This document shows positions 1-11,600 of a stretch of 64,000 nucleotides of DNA, piece by piece. The position numbers were made by a program, and so were the translations under genes. Each line of letters begins with the position of its first letter. Within the stretch, counting starts at the first letter, position 1. The notes below the pieces were generated by a model. The model was not told the DNA's origin and searched no databases. It saw only the letters and a list, made by a program, of their open reading frames with translations. Origin of the DNA: Pterobdella sp. o SKG-2022 (Eukaryota > Annelida > Clitellata > Hirudinida > Piscicolidae); NCBI GenBank assembly GCA_964035795.1, contig OZ038320.1:23454589-23518588 (forward strand), written 5' to 3'.

Positions 1-702
1 ATTTTGCTTTCTTAACCCACAATTTGACAGAAAGCAAAAAAATTTTCACTTCAGAATAGATATGCTGGAAAAAACTTTGCATACAAGAAAGATGAATAAA
101 TTTAATTATTTAAAGGGGTTTTAGTGAGATCTTGAATATGCTTTACAGGCATTTAAAACCACATCTTTTCACTGAAATGTCTAATAGACATTTTCTCGTT
201 GTGATCATTAAACTGACATCTCGCTTCAAACAACTAACAGAATAATTTCGTTTGTTTAATTTTTTCTGATTTCCAAATAATCTTTTTTCTAAAAAAATGA
301 CTCTAAAGGAAAATATCTAAAAATAGATTCCTTTTTCATTACAAGCGAGATACATAAACATGTCTAATAATTGAAATTCGAATATTCTTCTATTATCTAA
401 AACATAACTTAAGTTTTTCATAGGTTGGTTTAATATAAACTCTAATGGTTTTAATACGTTTTTTTAATTTTCATGAAAATCTGGTATAAGTAATGACAAA
501 CAAAGGTTCTTGAATAAATTGAGTTTCATAAGAGAAATAATGGAAATCTGACTAAAGGTTGATTGAGATTACATTACAGAAATGCCCTAATAACTATTAT
601 TTTTTTGTATATAAGCTTAAAAACAAAATTTCTGAATTATTCACCAACTTTTAAATTATATTGAAATTTTTTAACTTTATATTAGAAAACAAAAAAGAAG
701 TT
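1..702. other. AT-rich region upstream of the P450 gene
   Basis: No coding exon is recognisable here on either strand. The last 100 bases hold a TATA-like string and the presumed 5' untranslated region of the P450 gene. The rest is poly-A/poly-T-rich sequence without a repeat I can name. Confidence 0.5.
608..615 (+). promoter_or_regulatory. Possible TATA box of the P450 gene
   Basis: TATATAAG lies about 95 bases upstream of the chosen ATG. That spacing would fit a start site near 640 and a short leader. In DNA this AT-rich such strings are common, so this is weak evidence. Confidence 0.3.
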
Positions 703-3700
703 ATGTGGGATTTTTGCACACTGACAAACTTCTATATTATAAAACTTGCTTCAAAATGTCTTCAAACTATTGTTATAATGATTGCCTTATGGTTGACTTA
801 TGTGCTTTTCATTCAACCACTTCTTTCTCCAATGAGGAAAGTTAGTATAATTTGAATTATTTTGACGCGTTTGAAAATGACATTAAATATGATATACTTT
901 AAATGAATATTTTTAAACTTCAAAATTCACGTATGAAACTAAAAACTTATAAAAACAATAAACATAGAAATTTTAATGGTTGACTCAGGTTCCAGGTCTT
1001 GCATTCAACCCGCTGTTGGGCAACGTGAGGTTCATGTTGCACGGAGAAGCCACTGAGGCTCATATGAAGTTGCATCTTGTTCTTTAACCTTAATTTATTT
1101 TTTCAATTTCTTCTTTCAAAATACTACCTATATATTTCTATTCTAGATTTTAAAAAATTAAATTATTCATTTTTAACATTAAATTTTAAGGTTTTAAAGG
1201 TTTTTTTTACAAAATTTCAAGATTGATTAAAAAGTATGGACCGATTGTGAGGTTTTACTTTTTACTTGGGAGAGAACGGTTATTGGTTGCTGATCCAGCG
1301 GCTTTCAGACATATCATGGTCAATAACGTCAAGAACTATGAAAGGCCAAAAAATAAACTCAAGTGAATAAAAAATATTTTCATGGATATCAAATTCACAT
1401 TTAAACATTTTTATGATAGAAACGTAATGAGGAAATCTAACAAGAAGCATTAAGTCGTCATTATAGGCAGTAAAAATACTTATTGGGCCATTAATTTAGT
1501 TTATAAATGAACACAACCACTCAGATTAATGTATAAGTTGTTACGAAATGGTTTGTTAACATCGGAGGGTAAGGTGCATGCTAAACAAAAAAGATTGATG
1601 GCTCCAGCCTTTAACCACAGTTCTATCGAATGTTGGTGTTTTGACCGCTTAAAGAAAGAATCGCTAATCATGCAGCTATTTATTGTTTTTATTAATTCGA
1701 AATTAATTGTTTTTTTGGCATTTTAGCATTTTCTTTCAAAATTTTTCTTAGTTTCATCGAGTTATATTAACTTTTATTTTTTCATTGATAATGCCAGCAA
1801 TGATACCAATCTTCCAAGAGAAAGTTGAATCATTGGCGGCATTTTGGAAGACCTTGCTGACCAAATCACCTATTGTCCCAGTGCAAAAAGACTTGCAAAG
1901 AATGGTTTGAAATATTCTTTGTATTTATATATGTCTTAATATTATGACGTTTTCACTATAATGTCGTATTTACGTTTTTGTTTGAAGGCAAATTTAACGT
2001 TTGCAAAAATTATTTATTCATTCCAAAATTATTCATTTGAACGGTCAATTATTTTCATTGCAACAATAAAAATATTTGATAGATTAGCTTCGAGGTAAAT
2101 GGATTTAAGAAAAAAACGTTTATAAAAAAATTTTTAAATTATAATTACTTATGAGATTGTTCAAAAAAACGCACCTAGTATTCTAATTAGCACATAATTT
2201 CAATAACTTTAATCACATAGCTATCAACAAATGTACAACTTAGTAACTTTTAAAACTTGACTTATTTATAACCTAAACTATTCTTTAATTTATCATTCTA
2301 TTTTATTGAAGTTTTTGTGCGTAAAAAGTTATTTTTAAATTGTCAAACATTATATATAGGATAATATAGAATACTTCATTAGGGATTTATATTACTTTAA
2401 ACTCGTTACTTTAGGAAATTTCATTGCATCTATATTTCGAACTAAAATAAAAAGTTTTGGAAAAATGAAAAAGATTAAAAAAATTTTTTTTTCAAAATTG
2501 AATCAAAAAAGACTAAAAAAACAGATCTCGACTGGGTCAAACTAGGTACATATGTTAGCAATAGCTAACTTCATTTGAACACAACAGACTCTTGATATAA
2601 TAGGATGCACCGCTTTTGGTTACGACTTTCAATCCCTCAATAACCCTGACTTCAACCTTGCAAAGGTTTTCCATCAACTCATTACTGGTATTCCTATTTC
2701 GTAAGTGAATGTTTTGACATTTTGAACAGTATTTACGAAAAAACCATGAAAAACCTTTGACTTGTTCTATCATTAAAAATGTGGATAACTTCTAATGGAG
2801 TCATTGGTATGATCAAACTTTGGGCAGGTTTTTTCTTTTTATTCCATTCTACACAAGTCTACCGTTGAAGAAGTTCAGAACCTATGCTAAAAATGTAGAA
2901 TATGTACAAAATTTCGTTAAAAATATCATTGATAGAAAAAAGAAACTACTGGAAGAAGGTTTGCTTGGAATTTAAAATTGCTTTGAAATATTTTTTAATT
3001 CATAAAATACTTTTTTGAATATTAGTACAGCGTGTTTCGAACTTTTAATTGTTAGAGAGAGATTCTTAATTTCTGTAGATTTGTTTGCCCTTGCATGAAT
3101 AGTATAAAATACCCTTACTTCTATTTAATGAATATAGTAACATATTTCTTTTAAATAATCGTTGTTATGACTGTAAATTATTTAAACACAACAGGCAATT
3201 TTATTCAGTAAAAAGCTTTTTGTTCACAAAGTAACATTATCAAGTAACTTAAAATTCGGAATTTTAACGTACTTGATAATGTTACTTTGTGAACGAAAAG
3301 CTTTGTACTGAATAAAATTACCTGTTGTGTTCAATTAATCGTAGTTATGCTATAATCTAATGTTTCTAGTCTCTTCATAAAAAGAATCTAATAAATTTTT
3401 TCCATTTTTTCGCGGTGTATTGAAAACAGAGTTAATTGGTTTTAAGGATTCAATTATCCAAAAGATAGGTATGAAATGTTCCTTTACTATTGGTACAATC
3501 AAAGGCTAAATGTTAGTCCTTCACAAAAGGCTTCCAGACACTATGGTTTAACAGCTCAATTGAAAATAAAAATTATATTTTGAGTAGAAGCTTCATGAGT
3601 TAATTTCTTAAAAAGCTTTATAAACCAATTACTAACTATTAATTTTATACTATTCTTTTTTTTATCCACATATTAATTATTTTAAAACTATTTGGGCATG

Positions 3701-6354
3701 TAATTATAAGTCTAATATAAAAAAAATCAAACATTAACACAATCTAACAATTAGAACTAATTTTTAATTATCTTTATGATAAGCATATTAATTATAATGA
3801 TTCAGAAATATTAAATATAAATAACATAAATATATTACACACCTTAATATTTAGTTTTAAACACACAAATAATCTTCTTTTTAATTCTTTTTCTAATTTC
3901 TTCAACACTAAAATCTATAAGTACAATATAATAATAATAACATCTTAATTTCAGAATAAATAGAACTAATAAAAAAAATTATCTTTTAGAGCGAAAGGCG
4001 CTAAATATTGGAATGAATTACCAGATAATCTTAAAGCTTATCAAGCAATAGTTAAAATTATTCGAAAATCTCATAATAAAATATATGCTAAACAATCAAA
4101 TATTAATATAATCATGATTTTTCTAGTCTGATATTACCTCATTTTATATTCTATTTAATTTTAAATATTTTTTTTGTTTTTTCTTTTACGGTATACCCTT
4201 GAAGGGCAGTTGTTTCATTGTTCTAATAGCTCGTTGATTCGATTCTATTTATGCCATAACATATTTTTCATAATTTTTTTATTTATTCAAACTTTCATTT
4301 TTTTTGAAAAAAAACATAGTTAAAAACATTGTCAATTGCCAATAAGTTTTTTCCATTGTTTTTTGTCAGTGGCAGTTGTTCTTATTTAATGCAAATCTTC
4401 CAGGTTATTTAAATTAATATTGAGAGATTTGAGGTCAACTTGTAGAACGGACACTATTGTAGTTTTTGGTGAGCTTCGGGTTGGTTAGGTTGGAGCTTAG
4501 AAGTATGCATCCATTGATGTTTGCTCAGGCGAGTCCGGACTCAGTCTTAGTATGTGTTCTAGTTAGGTGAATCTTCTGTTTCTTATTGTGAAGCTGAGTT
4601 TTATTTGGCTAGTTTTGCAATACAGTTCTTTATTTGGGATTTTTTCTGGTCAAAAAACGCCTATGACCTTTCGAAGAAGAGGTCTATTTTTCAAAACTTG
4701 CAATTAGTTTTTAATTCATTTTTAGCTTGTTCACTTCGATTGAAATGTTTTTAAATTTCATATAAGTGTTCTTATCAATAAAAGAATCTCTCTCAAAAAA
4801 TAAAAATAAACAAAAAAAGTCATGAAACGAATCAATGAAAAAAAGTTTCAAAAATGAAAACTTCAATAGATTCTCCCACGAAGAAGGACCTTCTCGACAT
4901 GATGATGTCATCTGTTGATGCTAATACTGGAGATAGTTAGAAGTTATTTTTTCTATAAACTTTTATTTTTGTTTTCAATAATTTTTGTATATGCTGTACA
5001 TTTAGTCTATTTTCTAAGCTCAAAAATTTTATTTTATTATAAAAAAGTTTCAAATTTATTAAGATGATAGTTCGTAAGTTCACTTGATATGCCAGTTCAA
5101 CTTATAGAAAACTTCATAGCACCTCGATACATTTAGAAATAGTTTTTTTTTGTAAATAACAGACATTTCAAAATTTTAAATCAAACTTATTTGATTGAAG
5201 TGATGAAAGACGACGAGTTAATAGACCAAGTTGTTACAATTATGATGGCTGGACATGAGGTAAAAACGTCACAAGAATAATTATAGTTACTAGTATCAAT
5301 TTAATTAAATTATTATGAAGTCAATCAGAAATGTGATAATAAAAAGTAGTCACCGGTAAATAATATGTTATAGGGTTTGAAAAGCTTTGTTCTACTAAAG
5401 ATATAGTACTCATGTTCTTAAGCATATTTTTGAGGCTTACAAATGAAAATTTTAAAACTCAATAGACAACGGCTTTAGGTTTAACCTGGACATTACTGAT
5501 GCTAGCTCGGAACCCGGAAATTCAAGAAAAATTGAGAACAGAGATACTAAATAAATTTCCAACTAATATTGTTACTACATCATCCAATTGTTTTCCTGAT
5601 AATCCACTTTCATCTACTCAATCTACTAATGGTTTTTCGGATAATAAAACTGAAACAAAGTTAGAAAAAAAATTTGGAAACCTCAAAGAAGTTAATATAA
5701 ATTCAAAACCTGAAAACGGCCTTGAAAATAATTTGCCGGCGTTGACCATAGAAGAATTAGATTCATTGGAATATTTGGATTGTGTCATCAAAGAAAGTTT
5801 AAGGTTAGTATTTAATACTATATTGTATATCAAAATTTCAAAGATTCATGTTTTCGAACATAAGAAAATTTTTTAAAGATTGAATCCGCCTGTATCAAGT
5901 ATTTTAAGAGTGTGTAAGAATAACGACATAATCAACAACTACCCAGTACCAGCAAAAACCATCGTTACCTTGGCTGTGGGTGCCATGATGAGGTCTGACC
6001 ATAATAATAATGCTTGGTCCTTGAACATTATGTCTCAAACGATAAAATTTTTTGTTCAGAAAAGAAGATTATTTTTCTGAAGCAGAAAAGTTCAAGCCAG
6101 AGAGATTTTTACAAAGCAGTTCTTCAAAGAAACATAAGCAAATGATGGAAGCTTATTTACCTTTTATAATAGGACCGAGAATGTGTTTAGGCTTCAAGTT
6201 TGCTTTGATTGAAATGAAAATATCTTTGATACACTTTTTGAAAAATTTCAAATTTGAATTGGATCCTTCGTTCAGTGATTACAAAAGAAAAACTGGGATC
6301 ACGATGCGACCAGAACCCAGTGTTAATCTCATGCTCACCTTGATTCAAAACTAA
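703..6354 (+). CDS. Cytochrome P450 monooxygenase, 12 exons
   Basis: Heme-thiolate monooxygenase of the microsomal (ER-anchored) type; substrate unknown. Exons joined by hand: 703-840, 989-1068, 1222-1362, 1525-1631, 1798-1904, 2588-2700, 2828-2958, 4870-4935, 5201-5259, 5466-5803, 5879-5992, 6060-6354. All phases close, giving about 562 residues. An N-terminal hydrophobic anchor (about residues 14-36) precedes the hinge VPGLAFNPLLGN. The I-helix AGHETT is at 311-316 and ExxR at E424-R427. A KFKPERF motif follows, and the heme loop FIIGPRMCLG has its cysteine at about residue 507. The last intron is only 67 bp (5993-6059). Splicing there gives MMR followed by KEDYFSEAEKF, which aligns with the family. 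An Asn/Ser-rich insert of roughly 45 residues (about 346-403) separates the I-helix region from the K-helix and is unusual. Family placement (CYP4-clan-like or fungal-like) is uncertain. The start is the first ATG before the membrane anchor. Confidence 0.9.
3160..3345. mobile_element. Hairpin MITE-like element A1 in P450 intron 7
   Basis: A long inverted repeat: the arm at about 3185-3246 is nearly the exact reverse complement of about 3270-3332, with a loop of roughly 23 bases. The arm runs from AACACAACAGG to ATTATCAAGTA. A second copy of this family is at 56168-56317. No protein is encoded, so this is best read as a non-autonomous DNA element or a foldback repeat. Confidence 0.75.
3985..4270 (+). 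mobile_element. Degraded LINE 3' end
   Basis: Bases from about 3985 translate to GAKYWNELPDNLKAY, resembling the C-terminal end (KxWNSLP motif) of CR1-like reverse transcriptases. Downstream sequence around 4190 (ACGGTATACCCTTGAA) reappears in weaker form near 10980, suggesting a shared 3' untranslated region. The fragment is short, and the family cannot be fixed. Confidence 0.45.
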
Positions 6355-6837
6355 TGGTCATACGACTTTCTTAATCATCGATTTGAATAGAAATTTTCCA
6401 AAGTTTGAATTAAATTAAATCAATGAAAGTTTCTAGCTGAATTCATTTATTTTGATAATCTATAGATAAAAGTCACTTATTGAAAGACTCATTTTGTATC
6501 AGTTGTATCATCAATAGTGAACAAAGGTCCGTAAAACATTAAATTATTTTGAAACCGTTAGAAATGAAAATTTTTAATTAAAAGGTTTTCTCAATTTAGA
6601 TAAAATTTAACCTTTTTGCATTTCATACGAATTTCGTATAATTTTGCAATGGATAAAGGTATCTATGGCTGGCATCGAACATGAAATAGATTGAAGTATT
6701 AGCAATATAATAAACTTGATCAATGACTCAAAAGTTTTTCAATTCACAAAGCTTTTTTGCTTTACATTGAAATTTATTATATCACAACAATTGAGAAATC
6801 TTAAAACTTTATCGATTATAAAATTTTTTATTTATTT

Positions 6838-7281
6838 CTTCAGGCTGATTATTTCAGCTCTTCCAGCGACTGTCTTGATCGTTTGCACTGGTTACCTGTC
6901 TCCCAAAGATGCAAGTTTAAATTACTTTGGCTCATTGCATGCACTCTCAAGCTTGAACAACCTGCTTATCTGCTTGATCTTTTGTCAATCGACACACACG
7001 TCAACCACTCAGATCCTTGCACTCCGGTCTCCAGCTTCATTAACCTGTTTCTTCAGGCTTGTTTACTAGTCGCTCTTTTTCTCACCAGGCTCCACGTCTG
7101 TGAAATTCACTTCCTTCTAACTTGCGCTCATCGCCTTCGCTCATGAACTTCCGCAAACTTTTGAAAACTCACTTATACCATAAACATCCCCAGTCATAAC
7201 CTCTTACAAACCTTGAGCGCTTCTGAAGCAATCTTGAATTGATAACTGTGCGCTATAAAAATCTTAATAATAATAATAATT
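6838..7281 (+). mobile_element. 5'-truncated L2/CR1-like LINE, 3' end only
   Basis: This stretch closely matches 50756-51190, the 3' end of the larger copy, with only scattered differences. It covers the C-terminal end of the reverse transcriptase ORF, the short 3' untranslated region, the GCGCTATAAAAATC terminus and a (TAA)n tail at 7265-7281. Severe 5' truncation is typical of LINE insertion. Open frames inside it are remnants and not host genes. Confidence 0.85.
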
Positions 7282-8613
7282 GTGATTAAAATTTGAATAA
7301 GTTTGCATACTTGATAATATGAGTTCAACTTACGAAAAGATTCGTGTTATTATTTAGTTAATAAGTGTTTGATAAAACCGTTTTTGAGTGAAATTTATTT
7401 GTATCTTTCGGATAACCGCCCATTCCAAGTTTTTAATGTATTCGTCAAAATTTTTTCATCTGTAAAATACTGGTCAATTTCAATCTGTGTTCTAAATTTT
7501 TTTTAGCTGATAAATGAAATCGAACTGGGAATTTTGCAGTTTTAATGGTATAAAAGCACGAAACAACCAAAAGGAAAAAATTTAAAAACCAAATTACTTT
7601 TTTGAAATCAATTATTTCAAAAATGAATTTCGTTACATTTACAGAGTATGTATAAAAATCAAGTGCCATTCAATCAGAATTTCAATCAAAAAATATGTAG
7701 TAAGAAAAATAGAACATGGTTTTCAAAGAAATACAGATTGACTAGTACTAAATGTTTCAAGTCCTCAGGCGTTGAATATTTAATTTTTCTAGTAGAACAA
7801 AATGTGCATGAAAATAAATAGAATATTCACTAAATATTTTATGCATAAAAGTTGTATAAGTTATTTAGAATTAAGAATACTAAAAGTAGTATTTTGAATA
7901 AAAATGAAGAAAAAACAATCAAAAAATAAATATCAAGCATTATGAAAAGAGTTGGTTTATGCTAGAGATCTGTTGAAGAAACTCAAGGTATCACCCTGTG
8001 CATCTGAGAAACATCCATGCACACAGCAAGGGGTTTGTCAGAATACTTGTCACGGCGGAAATGATATTAGTACAATATAGTTAGTCTCAAAACGAAGGCT
8101 TTTAGAAGCATAAAATAAAAAACCCTCATTACCGCTTCTAAAATAAAAATATTTAAGTTCTATTCAAATGATTATTCTGTACATACTCTATTGGCAATTA
8201 AAGTGGACGTTTTCAAGTTTCATAAATTCCAGAAAAAGAAAAAATTTAAAAAAAATTCAAACTCAGACTTAATAGAATAATGATTCAGTATTCAAACTTC
8301 TGGCAAATCATATTAGTTAATAAACATTCCTATGTCATCTCCTTTTCTTTATTCGGAATAATTTCAATATAATTTTCAAATTTTTATTAGAAGTTAATGT
8401 ATAGTTAGTTGTGTGTTTTCTCCTTCTGGTTGCTTGGCAACCATTTTGATGACGGCTTCAACAGAGCAAGCAGCCTCTGAGTGATTTTTAAAAACTTTTG
8501 GAAAAATTCAAGTTGAAAAATAATTTAACTATGTAGAACATATAAAAATAACCTGAACTTAACTTTGAAAATTTAAAATTAAAATAAATTTTAAACAATT
8601 TATCATATTCAAA
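7282..8613. other. Intergenic region between P450 and SLC6
   Basis: This is the 3' flank of two converging genes. I see no exon, tRNA or repeat that I can support. Confidence 0.4.
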
Positions 8614-8619
8614 TTTATT
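8614..8619 (-). terminator. Polyadenylation signal of the SLC6 gene
   Basis: AATAAA on the minus strand, about 35 bases after the SLC6 stop codon. It is close to the stop and in the right orientation. Confidence 0.6.
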
Positions 8620-8653
8620 GGAAATAAAAATTACAATGCTATGACCATTAATA

Positions 8654-11600
8654 TTAAATATCACTAACACGGCCAAAAGTTAGTCCTTGATATTCTTCTT
8701 CCGAATATGACTTGATAATTATATAAACAGCTACAAGCGGTATCACAGCTATGGAAATCCAAGCCATGAGCCACCCTAGTACTTGGGCCCAAACTGGATA
8801 TGGGATGTTATTGCTGTAGGTGGGGGCTGTGTTGTTCACGAATGTAAAAACCAAAACCGCCTGAAATCACAAATAAACGTACTTTGTGAATTTTTATGAA
8901 TTACTTGTTAAGCAGGTTATTTTTAAGAAGCCTTCTTGTATCTCATGTCTTAAAAATTGATTTTTTTATCGCAGTTGCAAGTATCACTCGATAAATACAT
9001 TATTTTTATTTTGATTGTTTTTTTAGATTCATTATTAAATGTTTTTTCAGGAAAATTTTTTAAATTGAAATTGTTTTCAAATAATTCAAAAACTTTTTTA
9101 CATCTTTTGTATGTTTTCAAATTTTTTGAAAAGTTTACACTTTGTTTCATATGAAGTAATTTTAGAAGCATACAAATTTCAATTTCACCAAAAAATTTTT
9201 TCAAAAAGCTCAAATGAAACATAAATAAATAAAATTGAAAAAGAATTAAACTGCTTGAATTATAATAAAGCAAGATTTACTTGAAGTTATAGTACAATAA
9301 AAGTAGCTTAAGTGTACTATTTTTTATAAAAGCGAAAAAGAAACTCACTAGCACAAGGGCAGGAGAAATGAATTTAAATAGAATCATCCAGTGGTACCAT
9401 AGTTCAACTCCAGTCATTTCTTTCAAGTTTTCCATCAACCTAGACGCTCCTGTTAAAACGGGCCTCAGTGTGTTTAAATAATTTTTAAGTATTTAAACAA
9501 CTTGAAAGGAAAAAATATAATTTTGAATAGATGAGAATTCAATAATGATTTTTAGATTAAAATTATCTAGCCTTATATTCGTGGTTTTAGAACATCACTA
9601 AAAACTAGGTTCATAGCAAAAACACTGTGGCACTGATCAAAATTTTACTATCATTCAAATATATTAATAAATTACTCAAAATTAACATCAGCCTCAAAGG
9701 TTGAAGCAATAAAGTACCATAGATCCATGAAAACACTATAATCTCCGCACAAGCTATCAGCACAAGAGACCACCCGGCCGAATAAGTGGTCAGTAACTCT
9801 ATCCAGTATTCCCCTGACTTTGTGTGTTAGATTTGATTAAAAATGCATTTATTATTGAATTATTTATAACGGTCTGAAACTAGGTGTATATTCGTATATT
9901 TTATGCAAATTTCAGTATAGGATCCAATGTGTGATGACTTAATTACTGCATTATATTGAAAACGCATTAGATCCTATCATAATAATATTGATGCCTTGAA
10001 AGGTTATTGATGCTTAAAAGCTTTTTATGCTAAAACCCCATAAACAAAAGTTTCTTTCAGAATGTTCTCATATAAAAAAGTTAAAATTGGATAAATTTTC
10101 TAGCTATCCATCATTTTTTAAAACTAACCAACTTTTAATTTTTAGAAATACTTATTCATAAACTTTTTTTTTATATCGACTTTCAGTCGCCCCATAGTGA
10201 AGTTTCAATAGCTCAACAGATGTTTCACAGGGTATATAAATGTAGGCCCACACGGGATTAAACCCGGTTACTTTAGATAACTAGACTAACGCTCTATCAG
10301 CTGAGCTATGCCGACAATTAAAACTAAAACTTGCTCATAAACAGCGATATACATAACTGATTATATACGCTTGAATAAAATCGCGATCAAACCTGCAGAC
10401 ACATGGTGAAGCCTAGAAGAAACATAACAAAGCATATCCCTCCAGCAACCAATGGCTTATAACGACGTAGTGCGGGAGAGAAATCAACAAAGGCTGTCAT
10501 TATGGTTTCAATGTTTGCCATCTGTGACATTGAATTCCATTGAAGATCTTGCTTAAGTTGTAACTTTATTTGCATTATTAATATTTTATAATTTATAACT
10601 AATACTCAAGTTTTTTAATTTGAACTTCATTGGGAAACTCAATAAAACTCAGTTTCATATTAAATCATAAGTTTAGTTGCTTAAAATGCATGCCTCTTTT
10701 TGTTACGAACTATACACCTTGCTTCCAGTCTTGTGATATTGAAAAATTGGTATGGTTGCTTTGAGTCATGGCGGGTAAAATAAACTTTTGAAACATTTTT
10801 TCATGTTTTTTTGAAATATCTATCAGTATAATTTCAAAGTTGCTGAGAGAATAATATCCTAAACATTTTATTTAATATTTTACCAATTCCATTTTCTACT
10901 ATTTCACATGAAATTTAACTTGGTTTTTTATTTTAATTTTATTCTCATTAGAATTAATTGTTTTTTTTGCCTTTTTTCAGCACGGTATATCATCATACCC
11001 TTGAAAAGCAGTTTCGGAGTTTTTTTTTATTCCATTGTTTTAATTTTTTGTTTTTTATCAATAAAAAAATTTGCTTTTTTAAAAAAATTATATTTATATA
11101 TTAATAAAATTATTCATGAGTAATAATCTTTGAGCGGGTATGAATGAAATTTGGAAAAAAAATTTTAGAGTTTTATTATGGGATTTATTCAAATTATTTG
11201 AACTATTTCAACGAAAATATAAATTCAATACGTTGGTTTAACTTGTAAAGTTAACATGGAAATATCGTGAATAAATTAAATTTTAAAACAAATACAAAAA
11301 AATTTCATATCTTTTGAAAGCTTTATTCATCAAATTAATTCAAAAGTAGCTAACTTGTGTATCAATCCCCAAAGTAATGAGCATGAAGAAGAAAAGAGTG
11401 GACCAAAACTATGGTATGTTATATGGTAATTGTAATTCATAGGAATTTGAAATAATAAATTTATGTCAATCCGAATTGGTGTTTCAAAATGTTTTCTTTG
11501 TACTTCAATCACTTATAGTTATGTTATTAATATTTTTTTGATATTTAAATATTTTAAGCACACAGATAGACTGGCTAGAAATATGTTTTCAAAACTTACG

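Noticed and set aside
6032..6059. A 28-bp intron in the last part of the P450
   Set aside because: It restores the frame, but the 67-bp intron 5993-6059 shares the acceptor and gives a better alignment before PERF, without 13 unconserved residues.
10243..10318. A functional tRNA gene on the minus strand
   Set aside because: A and B boxes are present, but acceptor and T stems pair poorly and a related copy is fused to a SINE body with a tail.
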